Positions 16,816 through 24,522 of a stretch of 64,000 bases of DNA are shown piece by piece. Each line of letters starts with the position of its first letter. The first letter of the stretch is position 1. Both the position numbers and the translations under genes were made by a program. The stretch covers positions 124,001 through 188,000 of the forward strand of contig JBBDXS010000002.1 in assembly GCA_040902195.1 (NCBI GenBank), written 5' to 3'. Source of the stretch: JBBDXS01 sp040902195. GTDB lineage: Bacteria > Chloroflexota > Dehalococcoidia > DSTF01 > RBG-16-68-14. A model generated the notes under the pieces. That model searched no databases and was not told the DNA's origin. It was given only the letters and a program-made list of their open reading frames with translations.

Positions 16816-17580
16816 ATAGACCAAGAGAAGCTGCGCCATCTGCTCGAAGGCGTCGCCGGCGGTACGACCAGCATCGAGGCCGCGGTCGAGGAGCTGCGGC
16901 TCCTGCCGTACGAGGACATCGGCTTCGCGAAAGTCGATCACCACCGCGGGCTGCGCGACGCGCTACCTGAGGCCGTCCTGGCCGAGGGCAAGACGCCCGA
17001 GCAGACCGCACAGATCGCCGCTACGCTAGCCGGTCGCGCGGACCGGGTGCTGGTGACGCGCGCTACGCCGGCCCACTACGCGGCGGTGCGCGCCGAGATA
17101 GAGGACGCCGTCTACCACGAGACTGCGCGCGCGATCGTTGTCGACCGGCGCAACGAGCCGGGGCAGGACGGGGTGAGCATCCTCTGCGCCGGAACGGCCG
17201 ACCTGCCCGTCGCGGAGGAGGCCGCCGTTACCGCCGAGCTGATGGGCAGCAATGTCCAGCGCGTCTACGACGTCGGCGTGGCGGGTATCCACCGGCTGCT
17301 CGACCACCTGCCCGCGCTGCGCGACGCGCGCGCGATCGTCGTCGTTGCGGGGATGGAGGGCGCGCTGCCGAGCGTTGTTGGCGGGCTCGTGTCGGTGCCC
17401 GTGATCGCGGTCCCAACGTCGGTCGGCTACGGCGCGAGCTTTGGCGGCATCGCGCCGCTCCTCACCATGCTGAACTCCTGCGCCGCGGGCGTCGCGGTGG
17501 TGAACATCGACAACGGCTTCGGAGCGGGGTACCTCGCCGCCGTGATCAACCGTCTCGCGCTGAGTGAGCGGCCCGACTGA
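16816..17580 (+). CDS. larB: nickel-pincer cofactor biosynthesis protein LarB, apparent ATA start
   Basis: LarB carboxylates and hydrolyses nicotinic acid adenine dinucleotide in synthesis of the nickel-pincer nucleotide. Reading from 16816 gives 254 residues, normal for the family, with LPYEDIGFAKVDHH near 32-45 and AEGKTPEQTAQIAATLAGR near 55-75, then a PurE-like domain (SILCAGTADLPVAEEAA, YDVGVAGIHRLL, MEGALPSVVGGLV). The first codon aligned to family starts (xDQEKLRHLLEGV) is ATA, 6 bases after AAGGAGG; an in-frame TGA lies at 16801. The next ATG/GTG/TTG is GTG 17047, which would delete about 77 conserved residues. CTG 16831 is a weaker alternative. It leads an operon with larC. Confidence 0.88.
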   Translation: MDQEKLRHLLEGVAGGTTSIEAAVEELRLLPYEDIGFAKVDHHRGLRDALPEAVLAEGKTPEQTAQIAATLAGRADRVLVTRATPAHYAAVRAEIEDAVYHETARAIVVDRRNEPGQDGVSILCAGTADLPVAEEAAVTAELMGSNVQRVYDVGVAGIHRLLDHLPALRDARAIVVVAGMEGALPSVVGGLVSVPVIAVPTSVGYGASFGGIAPLLTMLNSCAAGVAVVNIDNGFGAGYLAAVINRLALSERPD

Positions 17581-17584
17581 TGCC

Positions 17585-18121
17585 ATGCGTCCCCAGACGA
17601 TGGCACTCGTCGTCGCCGTGCCGGGCACGGTGGGCCGGCTTCTAGGCCGCCTCCAGGGCGGGCTCGACCCCGGCGTTGGGCTCGCTCTACCGCCTCATAT
17701 CCCGCTCATCGAGCCGTTCGTCGCAGAGCCGCCGTTTCTGCCGCTCGAGCAGTTCTGCTGGCGAACCGGGCACGAGCAGCCCTCGTTCTGGATCGAGCTC
17801 GGCGAGTTGGTGCTCGACGAGGACGCCCAACTCGCGCGGCTGGCCGTCGTTTCGGGCAGCGAGCATCTCGTCGCCCTACGCGACGCGCTGCTCGAGAGGA
17901 GATTCACGGGCGAGCAGCCGGAAACGTTCGAGCCGGCCGCGATCGCATCGCGCATTGTGTTTCGAGATGAGCTGGCGATCGCAGCGTACCGCGAGCGGAG
18001 CGACGGGCCCGGCGACACGAGATGCTTCGTCGAGCGCTTCCAGCTCATGTCGCGATACCCCGACGGCTCCTGGTACGAACGAGACTTCTACACGCTCGAC
18101 CGGGCGGTGGCTCCGGCATGA
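17585..18121 (+). CDS. hypothetical protein, possible degenerate 2H (LigT-like) protein
   Basis: A 178-residue protein between larB and larC. The segment ALPPHIPLIEPFV near residues 35-47 resembles the first HxT motif of 2H phosphoesterases (2'-5' RNA ligase family), but the Thr is Pro and no second HxT is seen, so catalysis in that manner is doubtful. The C-terminus reads RFQLMSRYPDGSWYERDFYTL, consistent with the final strands of such a fold. I start it at ATG 17585; GTG 17564 inside larB is an alternative. Its TGA overlaps the larC ATG, implying co-translation. Function unknown. Confidence 0.6.
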   Translation: MRPQTMALVVAVPGTVGRLLGRLQGGLDPGVGLALPPHIPLIEPFVAEPPFLPLEQFCWRTGHEQPSFWIELGELVLDEDAQLARLAVVSGSEHLVALRDALLERRFTGEQPETFEPAAIASRIVFRDELAIAAYRERSDGPGDTRCFVERFQLMSRYPDGSWYERDFYTLDRAVAPA

Positions 18122-19296
18122 CGCGCGTCGCGTACCTCGATTGCTTCTCGGGCATCAGCGGCGACATGCTGCTCGGCGCACTCTTGGACGCCGGGCTGCC
18201 GCTCGACGCGCTGCGCGGCGAGCTGGCGAAGGTGCCCGTCGCGGGCTACCGGCTGGAGGGCGCGAAGGTGCAGCGCGCGCGCATCGCCGCGACGAAGGTC
18301 GAGGTCGCGCTCGAAGAGGCGGCGCAGCCGCACCGAAGGTTGCCCGAGATCCTTTCGCTCATCGACACGAGCGCGCTGCCAGATGAGGATAAGCGGAGCG
18401 GCGCAAGGGTCTTCCGCCTCCTCGCGGACGCCGAGGCGCAGGTGCACGGCATCGAGCCGGACGCTGTCGATTTCCACGAGGTCGGCGCCGTCGACGCGAT
18501 TATCGACGTGCTCGGCACGGTCGCGGGGATCCGCCTGCTGGGCATCGAGACGCTGTACTGCTCGCCGCTGCCGGCCGGCGGTGGTTCGGTGAGGGCACAG
18601 CACGGCGTACTGCCGGTCCCCGCCCCTGCCACGCTGGCGCTGCTCACGAACGCGGGCGCTCCGATCGCGGCGGGGCCCGACCCCGACGTCGAGCTCGTTA
18701 CGCCGACCGGCGCCGCGATCGTCTGCGCCCTCGCCCGCTTCGAGCGGCCCGCGATGACGATCGAGGCAGTTGGCTACGGCGCGGGTGGGCGCGACCCCGA
18801 CGAGCGTCCGAACGTGCTGCGCCTGTGGCTGGGCGAGGCGCTGGGGCACACAGGAACGATGCTGCTGATCGAGACGAACATCGATGACATGTCGCCGGAG
18901 CTATTCGGCTACGCGCAGGAGCGCCTGTTCGAAGCGGGCGCGGCGGATGTCTGGCTGACGGCGGTACAGATGAAGAAGAACCGCCCCGGCGTGCTCGTCT
19001 CCGTGCTCTGCGCCCGCGACCGGGAGGACGCCGTTGTGCGGACGCTGCTGCGCGAGACATCGACGCTTGGTGTGCGCGTACGCGAGGTCGCGCGACACGA
19101 AGCGCAGCGTGAGATCGTGGAGTTCGAGTCGAGCCTGGGGCCGGCGCAGGTGAAGGTGAAGTGCCTACCGGGAGAGCCGCCAGCCGTCTCGCCGGAGTAC
19201 GAGGTCTGCGCGCGGCTCGCCCGCCAGCACGACCTGCCGCTCCAAGAGGTCTACCGCATTATCGAGAACGAGGCGCTCCGCCATCTGAGCGCCTAA
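18118..19296 (+). CDS. larC: nickel-pincer cofactor nickel insertase LarC
   Basis: A 392-residue LarC, which inserts nickel into the pincer nucleotide using CTP. It starts MTRVAYLDCFSGISGDMLLG at ATG 18118, overlapping the upstream stop (ATGA). DFHEVGAVDAIIDVLGT near residues 120-136 and GVLPVPAPATLALL near 165 belong to LarC1; TNIDDMSPELFGYAQERL near 255-272 and WLTAVQMKKNRPGVLVSVL begin LarC2. In Lactobacillus the two parts are joined by a programmed frameshift; here the frame is continuous. larE and larA are not in this window, so the cofactor's client enzyme lies elsewhere. Confidence 0.94.
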   Translation: MTRVAYLDCFSGISGDMLLGALLDAGLPLDALRGELAKVPVAGYRLEGAKVQRARIAATKVEVALEEAAQPHRRLPEILSLIDTSALPDEDKRSGARVFRLLADAEAQVHGIEPDAVDFHEVGAVDAIIDVLGTVAGIRLLGIETLYCSPLPAGGGSVRAQHGVLPVPAPATLALLTNAGAPIAAGPDPDVELVTPTGAAIVCALARFERPAMTIEAVGYGAGGRDPDERPNVLRLWLGEALGHTGTMLLIETNIDDMSPELFGYAQERLFEAGAADVWLTAVQMKKNRPGVLVSVLCARDREDAVVRTLLRETSTLGVRVREVARHEAQREIVEFESSLGPAQVKVKCLPGEPPAVSPEYEVCARLARQHDLPLQEVYRIIENEALRHLSA

Positions 19297-19784
19297 CGCC
19301 GCTTACGCCTCTCCCGCTTCTTCCGGTGGCTCGTGGGCGACGCGCGCAGCATGCCGGCGCTCAGCCCGGCATCGATGTCAACGACGTCACTCAGGCTGAC
19401 GCCCGCGAGGGAATCGCGGAGCGCGTTCGTCGCGGCCTCCCAGGCCGGATGGACCGCGCACATATCGTCCCAATGGCAGGGCCCGCCGCGCAGAGTGCAC
19501 TGGTCGCCCCGAAGCGGCCCCTCCGCCGCCTCGACCACCTCAAGGAGCGAAATCTGGCGCGGCGCCCGGCTTAGCCGGTAGCCGCCTTCCCGCCCGGCGC
19601 GCGCCTCCGCCAGACCGGCCTTAGAGAGCAGCCGGAGGATCTGGGGCGTGTATTGCAGCGGCAGTTCCATTTCGCCCGCCACCTCGCGGATCTTCCGGAA
19701 GCCGCCGTTGTTCTCGAAGGCCCTCCCCAGCGAAAGCGCTGCCCGGACCGCGTAATCGCCCCGCTTGCTCAGAGTCAGGTTCAT
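19293..19784 (-). CDS. Rrf2-family regulator, NsrR-like
   Basis: A 163-residue Rrf2 transcription factor. The N-terminal winged helix (LSKRGDYAVRAALSLGRAF, then MELPLQYTPQILRLLSKAGL) is canonical, and ISLLEVVEAAEGPL is the dimer helix. Three cysteines follow as CTLRGGPC...MC near residues 97-110, the spacing class used by NsrR and IscR to hold an Fe-S cluster. Divergent placement next to nirK makes nitric oxide or redox sensing the best guess. Its coding end overlaps the larC end by 4 bases (convergent). Its own TATACT box lies only about 9 bases before the ATG. Confidence 0.88.
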   Translation of the reverse strand: MNLTLSKRGDYAVRAALSLGRAFENNGGFRKIREVAGEMELPLQYTPQILRLLSKAGLAEARAGREGGYRLSRAPRQISLLEVVEAAEGPLRGDQCTLRGGPCHWDDMCAVHPAWEAATNALRDSLAGVSLSDVVDIDAGLSAGMLRASPTSHRKKRERRKRR

Positions 19785-19792
19785 CAGTGGCT

Positions 19793-19850
19793 AGTATAGC
19801 TTGACACTCTTCGTGTAGTCAACTACTATATGTGTAGTTCATCACTATAG
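19793..19850. promoter_or_regulatory. overlapping divergent promoters and dyad operator for Rrf2 gene and nirK operon
   Basis: On the plus strand TTGACA (19801-19806) and TACTAT (19824-19829) stand 17 bases apart, an excellent sigma-70-type promoter for the nirK operon. On the minus strand TTGACT (19817-19822) and TATACT (19793-19798) stand 18 bases apart and drive the regulator, predicting almost no 5' leader. AT-rich dyads TAGTcaACTA (19816-19825) and TAGTtcatcACTA (19835-19847) sit over and just after the plus -10 box and are candidate binding sites for the Rrf2 protein. Confidence 0.7.
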
Positions 19851-19860
19851 GAGGCAGCTC

Positions 19861-20136
19861 ATGGTTAGAGCGCTCATCTGTAGGGGCCCCAATCTGAAAG
19901 TCCTGGATGTCTGCTGGGGACCCGCCACCGACGGTGGGTGTTCGCAGGTCGTCGCCGGCGAGCCCGTCCGCTGCGCCGGCCTTCGCCTCGTGATCGAAGG
20001 GGACGGGAAGGAACCATTCATCTTCACTGTCGAACCGGACGCGACGGCCTGTCCCGTCGCCGCGCTCGGCCTACTGCCGGCCCTCAAGCGACCCGCAGGT
20101 GCACCTCGAAAGGAGAACGGACATGGCCACCACTGA
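19861..20136 (+). CDS. small cysteine-containing protein, possibly TIGR04076-like
   Basis: A 91-residue protein, first gene after the nirK promoter, with GGAGG 7 bases before ATG. It carries cysteines at residues about 8, 18, 27, 38 and 64; ACPVAALGLLPALKR resembles the CPWALHALLP-type ending of TIGR04076 small proteins, but the match is only by eye. The tail is His-rich (GHGHH), which could bind copper. Its stop overlaps the next gene's start region by 14 bases. A metal-trafficking or redox role beside two copper enzymes is a guess. Confidence 0.65.
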   Translation: MVRALICRGPNLKVLDVCWGPATDGGCSQVVAGEPVRCAGLRLVIEGDGKEPFIFTVEPDATACPVAALGLLPALKRPAGAPRKENGHGHH

Positions 20137-21136
20137 ACATCTCCGGACACAAAAGCTCGACCGCCGTCGTTTCCTCACGGGCGCCGCAATCAGCGCAACG
20201 GGGCTCGGGTTAGCCGCGTGCGGCGGCGGCGGCGATGACAGCCCCGCGCAACAGCCCACTGTCGCCGTTCCGCCTCCGCCGAGCGGCACGGTCTCGACGC
20301 CGCGCGACGCCGTTTTGCCCGCAGTCTCGGACCAGCGAACAATCGACCTCACGCTGGAGGCGGTTGATGCCGCGTACGAGGTTGCAGCCGGGGTTCCATA
20401 CAAGGCCTGGACGTTCGGCGGCACCGTGCCCGCGCCGGTGATCCACCTCCGCCAGGGCGACACGATGAACTTCAAGCTCGTCAACAACGGCACGCTCGGT
20501 CACTCGATTGACTTCCACGCAGCGGAGCTCGACTGGAAGGTGAACTACCGCACGATCGAGGCCGGCGAGTCGCTCGAGTTTTCGTGGACGGCCAACATCC
20601 CGGGCGACTTCATGTATCACTGCGGGACGCCGCCCGTGCTCCATCACATCGGCAACGGGATGTACGGCGCGATCATCGTCGAGCCGGAAGGCGGCTATCC
20701 GGAGCCGGCCGACCGAGAGTTCTGGCTGGTGCAGAGCGAGTTCTATCTGCAGCCCACGGACGACGGCAAGTGGACCGGTGATATGGCGAAGATGAAGGCC
20801 GTGCGACCCGACTTCCTCGCCTGGAATGGCACCGCGTTCCAGTACCGGGACAACCCGCTGCAGGCTAAGGTCGGCGAGCGGGTCCGGCTGCACGTCGTGA
20901 ACTGCGGGCCAACGCTCTGGTCGGCGTTCCACGTCATCGGCGCCATGCTCGACGTCGCGTACGTGGGCGGCCATCCGCAGAACCCGCTTCGCGGGGTGCA
21001 AACACACACCATCGCCCCCGGAGACGGCGCGGCCTGCGATCTGGTCATCAGGCAGCCGGGCAGCTATCCAATCGTGAGCCACAGCTTCGCGTACACGGAG
21101 CTTGGCATCATCGGACTGCTGGAGGTTACCGAGTGA
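20123..21136 (+). CDS. nirK: copper-containing nitrite reductase, Tat-exported lipoprotein
   Basis: A 337-residue two-cupredoxin protein reducing nitrite to nitric oxide outside the membrane. I start it at ATG 20123 after AAGGAG. DRRRFLTG (13-20) is a twin-arginine signal and GLAAC at 29-33 a lipobox, followed by a Gly-rich linker. Domain 1 has HSIDFH (type-1 and type-2 His with the catalytic Asp) and YHCGTPPVLHHIGNGMYG (type-2 His, type-1 Cys, His and Met). Domain 2 has FHVIG and SHSFAYTELG, giving the catalytic and third type-2 His. All key copper ligands are thus present. Neighbours suggest NO-responsive control. Confidence 0.88.
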   Translation: MATTEHLRTQKLDRRRFLTGAAISATGLGLAACGGGGDDSPAQQPTVAVPPPPSGTVSTPRDAVLPAVSDQRTIDLTLEAVDAAYEVAAGVPYKAWTFGGTVPAPVIHLRQGDTMNFKLVNNGTLGHSIDFHAAELDWKVNYRTIEAGESLEFSWTANIPGDFMYHCGTPPVLHHIGNGMYGAIIVEPEGGYPEPADREFWLVQSEFYLQPTDDGKWTGDMAKMKAVRPDFLAWNGTAFQYRDNPLQAKVGERVRLHVVNCGPTLWSAFHVIGAMLDVAYVGGHPQNPLRGVQTHTIAPGDGAACDLVIRQPGSYPIVSHSFAYTELGIIGLLEVTE

Positions 21137-22584
21137 GTATCGAACAGCCTGACGCCAAGAAGCGCTTCGGCGAGGAGACGTTCGTTGCATTGGGCGGGCT
21201 TCTTGTCGGCGCCGTAGTGGCGGCCGTGATCGCCCTGACGCTCGCGTTTGCTGGCAGTAGCGAGAGCGTGGCGAAGGGAACCGTTGAGTACAACCTCGAG
21301 ATCGTTGGGACGGACATCGACTACGGCAGCGGCAACGTCTGGCACGCGTGGACGTTCAAGGAAGCCGGCCAACCGCAGGGCGCCGTGCCGGGTCCCACGC
21401 TCCACGTGACCGCTGGCCAGACGCTTCGCGTACACGTGAAGAACACGCTCGACCTCACGCATAGCTTCCATACGCACCTGACTGGCTACGACCAGGAGGA
21501 CGACGGGAGCCAGACGAACATCATCTCGGGGGTAGGCAGCGGCGCGATGATCCCGCCGGGCGGCGAGTGGACGTACGAGTTTTCGGCGACCGAACCGGGG
21601 ATCTACTACTACCACTGTCACTCCGCGGACGGCGGCTTCCACATCACCGAGCACATCCACCAGGGCCTCTACGGCGCGATCGTGGTCCACGACCCGCACG
21701 AGGAGAAGCTGCGGGACGAAGTCATCTTCATGGGAGAGATCGGCCACGACACGGAAGGCGACAACGTCCCGAACTTCATCATGAATGGCAAGGGGCTTCC
21801 GGGAGGCGAACACGCGCTGGAGCAGGCATTCGAGGAAGGCGGCTTCGATGCTGTGGCGTCGCAGCTCAACGTCACCGTGCCCGCCATCGAGGCCAGCGTA
21901 GGCGAGAAGCTGCGCGTACACGTCCTCAACCTTGGTGACCAGATCCACACGTTCCATGCGCACAACGTCTCCCACATTTCGGAGGAGGCCCTGAATGGGG
22001 AGCAATGGCCGGCGAACGTCGTGCCGCTCCTGCCGGGCGTCGCCGATACGATCACGCTCGAGTTCTCGAAACCCGGGCTGTGGCTCTTCCATTGCCACGT
22101 GGTGAACCACGCCGACGCGGGCATGATCGGCCTCTTCATCATCACGGACCCGGACGCGCCGCCGAGTACGCCCGGCCCAACGTCGCCGCCGCGCACACCG
22201 AGTGCGCAGCAGCCGGCCGCGACGGCCGCAGGCCCGCCGGACGGCGAGGTCCACATCTCGCTGACGGACTTCAAGGTGCAGGGCCTGGACGGCGCGGTTC
22301 CAGGGGCATCCGCCGGCGACGTCACGTTCCAGGTCCACAACGAGGGCACCAGCCCGCATGAGCTGGTCGTGATCAAAACGGATCTGGACCCTGCGGACCT
22401 GCCGGTCAGCGATACGAAGGTAGACGAGGCTGCGGCAGGCGAGCTGATCGGGAGGACGGAACCGATCACGGGCGGGGGCAGGGACACGCTGCAACTCGAG
22501 CTCGATGCTGGCAACTACGTCCTGCTCTGCAACGTCCCGACGCACTACGAGCTAGGCATGCACACCAAGTTTGTCGTGCAGTAG
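21133..22584 (+). CDS. membrane-anchored multicopper oxidase with C-terminal cupredoxin
   Basis: A 483-residue protein starting at GTG 21133 across the nirK stop. An N-terminal helix (about 16-42) anchors or exports it. Domain 1 has HSFHTHLTGYDQ and YYYHCHSADGGFHITEH; domain 2 has HTFHAHNVSH and LFHCHVVNHADAGMIG, which together give type-1 and trinuclear copper ligands of a two-domain laccase-like oxidase. A Pro/Thr-rich linker (about 340-375) leads to a third cupredoxin (HELVVIK, LLCNVPTHYELGMH) with a complete His-Cys-His-Met type-1 site. It could pass electrons to NirK or act as a copper oxidase. Pairing with nirK is tight. Confidence 0.88.
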   Translation: MSIEQPDAKKRFGEETFVALGGLLVGAVVAAVIALTLAFAGSSESVAKGTVEYNLEIVGTDIDYGSGNVWHAWTFKEAGQPQGAVPGPTLHVTAGQTLRVHVKNTLDLTHSFHTHLTGYDQEDDGSQTNIISGVGSGAMIPPGGEWTYEFSATEPGIYYYHCHSADGGFHITEHIHQGLYGAIVVHDPHEEKLRDEVIFMGEIGHDTEGDNVPNFIMNGKGLPGGEHALEQAFEEGGFDAVASQLNVTVPAIEASVGEKLRVHVLNLGDQIHTFHAHNVSHISEEALNGEQWPANVVPLLPGVADTITLEFSKPGLWLFHCHVVNHADAGMIGLFIITDPDAPPSTPGPTSPPRTPSAQQPAATAAGPPDGEVHISLTDFKVQGLDGAVPGASAGDVTFQVHNEGTSPHELVVIKTDLDPADLPVSDTKVDEAAAGELIGRTEPITGGGRDTLQLELDAGNYVLLCNVPTHYELGMHTKFVVQ

Positions 22585-22608
22585 CGACGCACAAGACTCC
22601 TCACCCGG

Positions 22609-22637
22609 GAGCCGGCCCTCCGAAGATGGGCCGGCTC
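22609..22637 (+). terminator. strong hairpin after the nirK operon
   Basis: GAGCCGGCCC (22609-22618) and GGGCCGGCTC (22628-22637) form a perfect 10-bp stem with a 9-base loop. No T-run follows, so it is only terminator-like. It is the sole strong hairpin between this operon and the next gene; a TATACT box follows at 22651-22656. Confidence 0.55.
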
Positions 22638-22706
22638 CTGTCGTTCCTGCTATACTCCCCTCCGTTCCACCAAGGATCCAAACGCCAAGACCGAAGGAGG
22701 CTCTCA

Positions 22707-23015
22707 GTGGTCACCGTGATCTTTCGCGCCAAGATGAAGGCCGGCAAGGAAGACGAAGCCGTCGAAGCGATGCGCAAGATGGCCGAGGCAGTGGAGAAGG
22801 AAGAGGCGAACGCGCTCGTCTACGCCGTGTGCCGGAACCAGGAAGACCCGTCGGAGCTGATCGTGCTCGAATCGTATATGGACGACGATACGTTCAAGGC
22901 GCACATGGGCACGTCGCACATGGGCGACATGCGCGCCGCATTCGGCGAGCTGTTCGATGGCACGCAGATGAAGCTCGAGCGGCTGGACCGCGTCGCCGGA
23001 TTCGCACGAGGTTAA
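22707..23015 (+). CDS. putative quinol monooxygenase (ABM fold)
   Basis: A 102-residue antibiotic-biosynthesis-monooxygenase-fold protein. I start it at GTG 22707, six bases after AAGGAGG; an ATG further upstream lies inside the preceding hairpin. The reading VTVIFRAKMKAGKEDEAVEA, then ANALVYAVCRNQEDPSEL and LESYMDDDTFKAHM is the standard ABM pattern. Such proteins oxidise quinols or small aromatics without cofactors; the substrate here is unknown. Its end overlaps a convergent HAD gene by 4 bases. Confidence 0.85.
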   Translation: MVTVIFRAKMKAGKEDEAVEAMRKMAEAVEKEEANALVYAVCRNQEDPSELIVLESYMDDDTFKAHMGTSHMGDMRAAFGELFDGTQMKLERLDRVAGFARG

Positions 23016-23815
23016 TCCAGCAGGACGAACTTGCGGATCGCCCAGGCGACGCCGCCGTCCGCGTTCGACGGAGCGACGGTGTCCGCCTGCGCCTTCACAT
23101 CGTCCGGGGCGTTGCCCATCGCGACGCCTATCGACGCGACGCGGAACATATCGACGTCCGGCTGTGCATCGCCGACCGCCATCGCCTCTTCCAGCGGGAT
23201 GTTCAGGTGTTTGCAGACGAGGCGCAGGCCTCGGCCTTTGTCGGAGCCCGCGCCCGTGATCGTCACGTAGGTCTGCATCGAGCTGCCGGAGCCGATCGGG
23301 AAGGCCAGCTCACCCTTATACCGTTCCGCGAAGTTATCGATGAGCCCGCGGACGGCCTCATCGCCGAAGGCAACGAATCCAGTCACGGGGCCGGTAATGT
23401 GCTCCGTGTGCGTCTTCGCGAGGCGCATGTCTTTGGGCAGGCGCTCGGGGTCGATCTGCGCCTCCAGCGGCGTGCGCATGTATGTGACGCCATCGATGGT
23501 CGTGTACGTCTCGCAGCCGAGGTTGTCGCAGAACGAGGCGATCGCGCGCGCGGGCTCCTCGGGGACGCGCAGGTGGAGGATCTCGACCGCGCTGTCGGAC
23601 TCGCGGATATGGGCGCCGCTATGGCAGATGAGGGGCGCTGTGATGCCGAGCCGGCTGGCCGTGCGGAGGGCGATGCCGTACCAGCGCGCGGTACAGAGCA
23701 CGATGTGGACGCCGCGCTCAGCGGCCGCGCGCACAGCCGAGGCGTCCTCGTCGCTCACTTTGGAGCTGGGGTTGAGCAGCGTCCCGTCGAGGTCGAGCGC
23801 CACCAGCCGGATCAT
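23012..23815 (-). CDS. Cof-type HAD-superfamily hydrolase
   Basis: A 267-residue HAD phosphatase with a type IIB cap. Motif I is ALDLDGTLLNPSSKVSDED near residues 6-24, motif II is LCTARWYG, motif III the Lys in SDKGRGLRLV near 193, and motif IV GDAQPDVDMFRVA near 217-229. The last normally reads GDxxND; here Val-Asp replaces Asn-Asp at that position. Likely substrates are sugar phosphates or flavin-type phosphates, unproven. Its start overlaps the radC stop by 4 bases. Confidence 0.9.
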   Translation of the reverse strand: MIRLVALDLDGTLLNPSSKVSDEDASAVRAAAERGVHIVLCTARWYGIALRTASRLGITAPLICHSGAHIRESDSAVEILHLRVPEEPARAIASFCDNLGCETYTTIDGVTYMRTPLEAQIDPERLPKDMRLAKTHTEHITGPVTGFVAFGDEAVRGLIDNFAERYKGELAFPIGSGSSMQTYVTITGAGSDKGRGLRLVCKHLNIPLEEAMAVGDAQPDVDMFRVASIGVAMGNAPDDVKAQADTVAPSNADGGVAWAIRKFVLLD

Positions 23816-24522
23816 TGAAATGCCACCTTCTGCTCCTTCATGCTCACGTATTTGCCCTGCGCGATGACGATGTGGTCCAGCACGTCCACGTCCAGCAGAT
23901 CGCCCGCTTCGATCGCTTCCTTCGTCATCGCAACGTCCTCATGCGAGGGCGTGGGGTCGCCGGACGGATGGTTGTGCACCAGGACCAGCGCCGGGGCGTT
24001 GATACGGAGCGCCTCGCGGAACAGCTCTCCGATACGGACGACGGCACTATGCACGCTCCCGCGATACACGTCGGACGTGCCGAGCACCTGGTTGCGCGTG
24101 TTCAGCAGCACGACGCAGAGATGTTCTTGCTCCAGCGGGCCCATCGCGCCCTGCAGGAGGTTCGCGATGTCGGCAGGCGACCGGACGGTTGCGCGCTCCT
24201 CGGGCTGCGTCGCGACGAGGCGCTTGCCCAGCTCGAGGGCGGCCTGCACCTGCGCCGCCTTGGCCTCGCCGAGACCGCGCTCCGCGCACAGCTCCGGAAA
24301 GCTCGCACGCGCAAGGCCGGCGAGGCCTTCGCGTTGCGCCAGGAGTCGCGACGCCAGCGCGAGCGCGCTTTCCTTCGCCCCGCCGGTGCGTAGCAAGATC
24401 GCGAGGAGCTCCTGGTTGGAGAGCGCAGCGGCGCCGTAATCGCGCAGACGCTCGCGCGGCCTGTCTCCGGACGGCAGATCGCGGATGCGCGCCTGGTACA
24501 CGACGGAGCCGTCGTCACTCAT
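23812..24522 (-). CDS. radC: RadC/JAMM-family protein
   Basis: A 236-residue RadC-family protein starting at ATG 24522. A helix-hairpin-helix half (ARIRDLPSGDRPRERLRDYG, LSNQELLAILLRTG, RGLGEAKAAQVQA) precedes a JAB/MPN metallo-domain with VHNHPSGDPTPSHED near 172-186, which is the JAMM zinc motif. Historically named a DNA-repair protein, but its role is unsettled. It overlaps the neighbouring genes on both sides, so it belongs to a minus-strand operon with the two envelope proteins upstream. Confidence 0.92.
   Translation of the reverse strand: MSDDGSVVYQARIRDLPSGDRPRERLRDYGAAALSNQELLAILLRTGGAKESALALASRLLAQREGLAGLARASFPELCAERGLGEAKAAQVQAALELGKRLVATQPEERATVRSPADIANLLQGAMGPLEQEHLCVVLLNTRNQVLGTSDVYRGSVHSAVVRIGELFREALRINAPALVLVHNHPSGDPTPSHEDVAMTKEAIEAGDLLDVDVLDHIVIAQGKYVSMKEQKVAFQ

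Noticed and set aside
18118..19296. Programmed frameshift in larC as in Lactobacillus
   Set aside because: The frame is continuous through the LarC1-LarC2 junction.
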